Source: Candidatus Melainabacteria bacterium | GTDB lineage: Bacteria > Cyanobacteriota > Vampirovibrionia > LMEP-6097 | Length of the DNA stretch: 28,824 nt | Reading direction: 5' to 3' | NCBI GenBank assembly: GCA_028817775.1 | Contig: JAPPOW010000146.1 | Coordinates: 1-28,824, forward strand | In this document: positions 26,051 through 28,824 of the stretch, in pieces | How positions within the stretch are numbered: the stretch's first letter is position 1 | Layout of the letters: the number at the start of each line of letters is the position of its first letter | Translations under genes and position numbers: made by a program | The notes under the pieces: model-generated | Told to the model about the DNA's origin: nothing | Databases searched by the model: none | What the model saw: only the letters and a program-made list of their open reading frames with translations

Positions 26051-26056
26051 TACAAT
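26051..26056 (+). promoter_or_regulatory. Putative -10 for leaderless mlaE
   Basis: TACAAT, directly after the terminator, then six bases, then the GTG start of mlaE. The space between terminator and gene leaves no room for a longer leader, and no Shine-Dalgarno is present. Confidence 0.5.
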
Positions 26057-26062
26057 AAAATA

Positions 26063-26827
26063 GTGCGCTTAGTACAAGTTAAACAAGGAATCGACCAAAG
26101 CTTTAGCCTGCTCGGTAGGGCTGCAAAGAATGGCGCCGAGATTGGTTACCTAATTGCTTGGGGTAGATTTAATCTTGCAGCACTTTTTAAAGAAGCTAAT
26201 TTTTTAGTCTATAGCGTCATTGGACCGGTGATGATAATCTCGATTGCACTTGGAGTAGTGATCGGAGTCCAGCTCGGACCAGAGTTTATTTCCCGTGGGC
26301 TCGGTAGTCATATGGGCATTATTTCAGCTTTGACCATGACCCGCGAGTTAATTCCAGTAGTTGGTTCATTGATGATCGCAACTCAATACGGCACTGGACT
26401 AGCTGCAGAGCTTGCCAATATGAAAATCACCGAGCAAATTGATGCGCTCAAAGTTTTTGGGGTCAATCATATCGAATACTTGGTGGTACCAAAATTTTTA
26501 GCGGCGGTGATTTTTTGTCCAATAGTGATTTGGATAGCAAGCCTGGTTTCAATTGCTGCCTGCTATACCACCACTTGGCTAACTCACAGTCTCAGCTTCA
26601 AAGGTTTTACTGGTAGTATCTGGACTTATTTCCAAATCTCTGATATCACCTTGTGTTTCATCAAAGCTGCAGCCTTTGCTGCACTCATCATCTTAATTGC
26701 AATCACTCTAGGCTTGAATGTGAAGGGCGGCGCTAAAGAAGTCGGCAAGGCTACTACACTTACTGTAATCTTGAGTTTTGTTGCGATAGTTGCAGTAGAT
26801 TTTTTAATTACTACTATTTATTTATAA
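26063..26827 (+). CDS. mlaE: MlaE-type ABC transporter permease (lipid transport)
   Basis: Permease of the MlaE/TGD1 family, which with an ATPase (MlaF) and an MCE protein (MlaD) moves phospholipids between inner and outer membrane. 254 residues with about five to six membrane segments. Family hallmarks are GVVIGVQLGPEF, the conserved TMTRELIPVVGSLMIATQYG region, AAELANMKITEQIDALKVFG, and GLNVKGGAKEVGKATT near the end. It starts with GTG and has no Shine-Dalgarno. mlaF and mlaD are not next to it; the neighbour downstream is on the other strand. Its stop overlaps that gene's stop in the palindrome TTATAA. Confidence 0.92.
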   Translation: MRLVQVKQGIDQSFSLLGRAAKNGAEIGYLIAWGRFNLAALFKEANFLVYSVIGPVMIISIALGVVIGVQLGPEFISRGLGSHMGIISALTMTRELIPVVGSLMIATQYGTGLAAELANMKITEQIDALKVFGVNHIEYLVVPKFLAAVIFCPIVIWIASLVSIAACYTTTWLTHSLSFKGFTGSIWTYFQISDITLCFIKAAAFAALIILIAITLGLNVKGGAKEVGKATTLTVILSFVAIVAVDFLITTIYL

Positions 26828-27550
26828 GGAAGCAGCGTAGGCTTGCATTATTGCAGTAAAGTCTTCTGGCGTTACCATTCCTATGCCATCAATGTCACTT
26901 CTGGCGTAATAAGGCTGGAGCTCAGCAGAATATTTTACAATACGGTCTCCTGGTAAAAGCTCTCGCTCATTTGGTCTCACTGATATCAGCCTTGGTTTTT
27001 GCCTTTCATTAAGACCAAATCTCTCACAGAGTTCATTTAGCTTAGCCCTCACATCGATTCCCTGATTTTCCTTTGCAGTTTTGGACTGAGACCCAGAGAA
27101 AAGGAATGGATTCACCAAGATCAAAGGAGGGTTAGGTTCCACTTTAAGGTCAAGCGGCTCGCTGCCCGTAAGTTCACGATGAGTTTCTGTAAAAGGAGTT
27201 CCAACTTCACCCAACAAGTATGCCAAAGTCTGCACATGCCCTGCCAAGTTACCATCCAGTTCAATCCCCTGCTCTTCTCCTCTATCAAAGAACTCACCTA
27301 ATGTAAGAGCATCACCATCATTTAAACTACCCAAGAAAAATACATGACTAGGGAGCTTAGACTTATCCAGAGCTTGCGGCTCTAGTCTGACTCCCGTAGA
27401 AGGTTTTAGAGCTGTAGAGTCGCCTGCTCTATGAGACCCAGGTGAATAGCTAGAAGAATCTGCTGCTCTTCTTGGATTATTCCTGCCACGCTTAGGCTGA
27501 GGTCCTGCTATAGGTCCAGTCCATCTTCCTACTAATTGATCGTTAGCCAT
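26822..27550 (-). CDS. Hypothetical protein, 242 aa
   Basis: I do not recognise this protein. The first 65 residues are rich in Arg, Pro, Gly and Ser (WTGPIAGPQPKRGRNNPRRA) and probably disordered. The remainder looks folded, with SHVFFLGSLNDGDALTLGEF, a PPLILVNPFLF strand-like stretch and a helical C-terminus. No signal peptide or membrane helix. No Shine-Dalgarno: TGATAATAT lies exactly seven bases before the ATG, as in the paralogue pair. It ends tail-to-tail with mlaE, sharing six bases. Confidence 0.8.
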   Translation of the reverse strand: MANDQLVGRWTGPIAGPQPKRGRNNPRRAADSSSYSPGSHRAGDSTALKPSTGVRLEPQALDKSKLPSHVFFLGSLNDGDALTLGEFFDRGEEQGIELDGNLAGHVQTLAYLLGEVGTPFTETHRELTGSEPLDLKVEPNPPLILVNPFLFSGSQSKTAKENQGIDVRAKLNELCERFGLNERQKPRLISVRPNERELLPGDRIVKYSAELQPYYARSDIDGIGMVTPEDFTAIMQAYAASL

Positions 27551-27557
27551 GATTCAA

Positions 27558-27566
27558 ATATTATCA
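27558..27566 (-). promoter_or_regulatory. Extended -10, leaderless start of the 242-aa gene
   Basis: The minus strand reads TGATAATAT, then seven bases (TTGAATC), then ATG. Spacing is identical to that of the two paralogues at 19368 and 20776. Confidence 0.55.
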
Positions 27567-27626
27567 CATTCGAAATAAAATCATCGGACCGTGCCGTAAA
27601 GACGGATTCTTTAATTCTTACTAATA

Positions 27627-27632
27627 TATAAT
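27627..27632 (+). promoter_or_regulatory. Perfect -10 box for the 254-aa gene
   Basis: TATAAT about 40 bases before the ATG. It gives a leader of about 33 bases that includes AAAGGAG. No clear -35 box. Confidence 0.4.
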
Positions 27633-27672
27633 AAAGTAAACATTAACTAAACCTAAGAACAAAGGAGTTTAT

Positions 27673-28437
27673 ATGGTTGCAAGCATTCAAGGGGCCCTTA
27701 GTGGCTTTGAAAGATTGATCGGGACATTTAAAGTTACAGCACCTATTGGTGATCAATTTGAATTCATAAATAGAGCCAGGGACAGATTAAGTAGATACGA
27801 AAATAATCTAAAAATAGCAAGAGAATTTCATCAAGTTGATGAACCCAAGTTAGCTCAAGAATTTGAAACAATCTTTACTAGCCTAGAAGAAAAATTAAGC
27901 ACTGCCAGTGCGCAAGACTTTAGAGCAAGCTTGAAGCGAGTATTAGCAGAGCATGCCGGTGAGGACTGGAGTCGTAAATTAGCTCTACTCTTGTTACAAA
28001 CTAATGATCCAGCCAAGACTGAAACTATTTTGGATAGCCTGGAAGCTGAGCCATTTCAATTAAAGTTCCCTGAGAATTTCAAACTAACAGAGTGGTTAAT
28101 TGAACTCAACGAAGGTAGGCTAGCTGGCATTAGCTCAAAACAACAAGATAGAGTCTTTGCTCTGATGAGCCCAACTGATGCCAAGCGAGCATTTGGGCGA
28201 CTTCTTCGTAATAGAACAAGGGAAGGACTGAAATACGACCAGGTAGATATTGAAGAAGCCAAAGTCTTTGAGAAACTAGTACAAACTCTCCTTGGTGAAA
28301 ATAGATTTATAGCTCATCTCTACGCAGTGATTGCCAATAGACACAAGGCTAATCCGCTCTTGCGTGGCATAATCTCACATTACCTAACAGAGGATGACTC
28401 AGTGGTTAAACAATTCCCATTAGAAGAGGTGCATTAA
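27673..28437 (+). CDS. Hypothetical protein, 254 aa
   Basis: I do not recognise this protein. It is entirely helical by eye, soluble and charged, with no signal peptide or membrane segment. Features seen: IGDQFEFINRARDRLSRYEN near residues 27-46, FTSLEEKLSTASAQDFRASL, KLALLLLQTNDPAKTETILD, and RAFGRLLRNRTREGL. The pattern of regularly spaced helices could be an alpha-solenoid. The start is well supported by AAAGGAG (27661-27667) before the ATG. A hairpin with a short T-run overlaps its stop codon. It runs head-to-head with the 242-aa gene. Confidence 0.8.
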   Translation: MVASIQGALSGFERLIGTFKVTAPIGDQFEFINRARDRLSRYENNLKIAREFHQVDEPKLAQEFETIFTSLEEKLSTASAQDFRASLKRVLAEHAGEDWSRKLALLLLQTNDPAKTETILDSLEAEPFQLKFPENFKLTEWLIELNEGRLAGISSKQQDRVFALMSPTDAKRAFGRLLRNRTREGLKYDQVDIEEAKVFEKLVQTLLGENRFIAHLYAVIANRHKANPLLRGIISHYLTEDDSVVKQFPLEEVH

Positions 28438-28453
28438 AAAGACTGCACCTTTT
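28427..28453 (+). terminator. Weak terminator overlapping the 254-aa gene's stop
   Basis: AGGTGCA (28427-28433) pairs with TGCACCT (28444-28450) around a 10-base loop containing the stop codon, followed by TTT. Confidence 0.6.
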
Positions 28454-28457
28454 GATG

Positions 28458-28479
28458 CCGGACGGCGCCTTCGTCTCGG
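28458..28479 (-). other. Hairpin just downstream of the initiator tRNA
   Basis: CCGGACG (28458-28464) pairs with CGTC-T-CGG (28472-28479), with one bulge and a 7-base loop. On the tRNA strand it starts 5 bases after the encoded CCA. No T-run follows, so it may be a processing or termination structure. Confidence 0.35.
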
Positions 28480-28484
28480 TAGAA

Positions 28485-28561
<77 letters not shown>

Positions 28562-28566
28562 CAAGC

Positions 28567-28575
28567 ATTGTAGCA
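28567..28575 (-). promoter_or_regulatory. Extended -10 upstream of tRNA-fMet
   Basis: The minus strand reads TGCTACAAT, ending five bases before the tRNA's first base. Transcription would start at or within a base or two of the mature 5' end. Confidence 0.45.
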
Positions 28576-28619
28576 AACTGACTCATCACTCATGGCTGAT
28601 AACCCGTGGTTTTTAACTT

Positions 28620-28824
28620 TTATAAAGGATTCTTCTTGATTTCCTTATTAGAACGAGGATAATCAGCCTTGCTTGCAGCAATTTTTTTGAAAACTAACAA
28701 TTGATTAGCCCCAGAATCTATTTGCTGAATTAGTTTGAGATTTAATTCTTTAATCGCACTCTGGGCTGAAGCAATCTCCTCTTCAATTCCTTGTTTCTTG
28801 AAACAAATTACAAAGCCTTCTGGC
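28620..28824 (-). CDS. rsmG: 16S rRNA m7G527 methyltransferase RsmG, C-terminal part
   Basis: Only the last 67 residues lie inside the window; the start is beyond its right edge. The end reads QLLVFKKIAASKADYPRSNK then EIKKNPL, which matches the conserved RsmG/GidB tail (LVxxKKxxxTPxxYPRxxGxPxKxPL). The enzyme methylates N7 of G527 in 16S rRNA, using S-adenosylmethionine. The stop is 58 bases upstream of tRNA-fMet on the same strand, so read-through into the tRNA is possible. The assignment rests on the short C-terminal motif only. Confidence 0.75.
   Translation of the reverse strand, partial: PEGFVICFKKQGIEEEIASAQSAIKELNLKLIQQIDSGANQLLVFKKIAASKADYPRSNKEIKKNPL

Noticed and set aside
28750..28800. 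rsmG contains a string resembling the GATTGCTTC part of the family A repeat.
   Set aside because: The other arm (GCAATGACG) is missing and the residues fit the gene without an insert; chance similarity.

Overview
The window is about 28.8 kb of ordinary-density bacterial chromosome: housekeeping genes interleaved with lineage-specific genes of unknown function. An MlaE-type lipid-transport permease implies an outer membrane. A ClpC-type (UVR-containing) Clp ATPase, FtsH, a bacterial-type AspRS and a NarL-family regulator with a degenerate receiver are all present. Together with the many large orphan proteins this would fit a non-photosynthetic Cyanobacteriota lineage (Melainabacteria/Vampirovibrionia), but that is a guess from gene flavour; there is no rRNA marker here. 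No phage, plasmid, insertion sequence or CRISPR array was seen.

Layout. 1-1626: 3' part of acetyl-CoA synthetase (+), tail-to-tail and overlapping with a small unknown gene (-, 1600-2139). 2216-6911: ftsH then alaS (both -). 7189-7911: LuxR/NarL-type regulator (+) with a strong terminator, followed by a giant orphan protein of about 1,480 residues (8045-12493, +). 12632-15364: clpC (+), ending in an elaborate inverted-repeat element. 15505-19269: membrane protein of the fused MFS/spermidine-synthase type with a TPR tail (-). 19368-22302: two tandem full-length paralogues of unknown function (+). 22343-25580: hom then aspS (-), separated by a perfect 22-bp inverted repeat. 25791-26827: DUF378-like small membrane protein and mlaE (+). 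26822-28437: two unknown proteins (-, then +). 28485-28561: initiator tRNA-Met (-). 28620-28824: 3' end of rsmG (-).

Two patterns stand out. First, acs and alaS carry five short palindromic repeats inserted in frame inside the coding sequence (families marked by GTCATTGCGAG...GAAGCAAT and GTCATCCTGAG...CAGGAT). They add peptide segments where family members usually have short surface loops, as Rickettsia palindromic elements do. Second, many genes lack a Shine-Dalgarno sequence and instead have a -10-like box, often extended (TGnTAnnnT), ending 6-8 nt before the start codon. This predicts leaderless mRNAs. The clearest cases are the two tandem paralogues, with identical spacing; the gene at 27550, the TPR membrane protein, alaS and mlaE look similar. 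Other genes (regulator, DUF378 gene, 179-aa gene, 254-aa gene, aspS) have normal AAGGAG-like sites, so the chromosome seems to use both modes.

Functionally, acs feeds acetate into acetyl-CoA; hom supplies the threonine/methionine branch; alaS, aspS, tRNA-fMet and rsmG serve translation; FtsH and ClpC serve protein quality control; MlaE serves envelope lipid traffic. The unknown proteins (179, about 1,482, 457, 508, 242 and 254 residues) are soluble and mostly helical by eye, and they make up a large part of the window.
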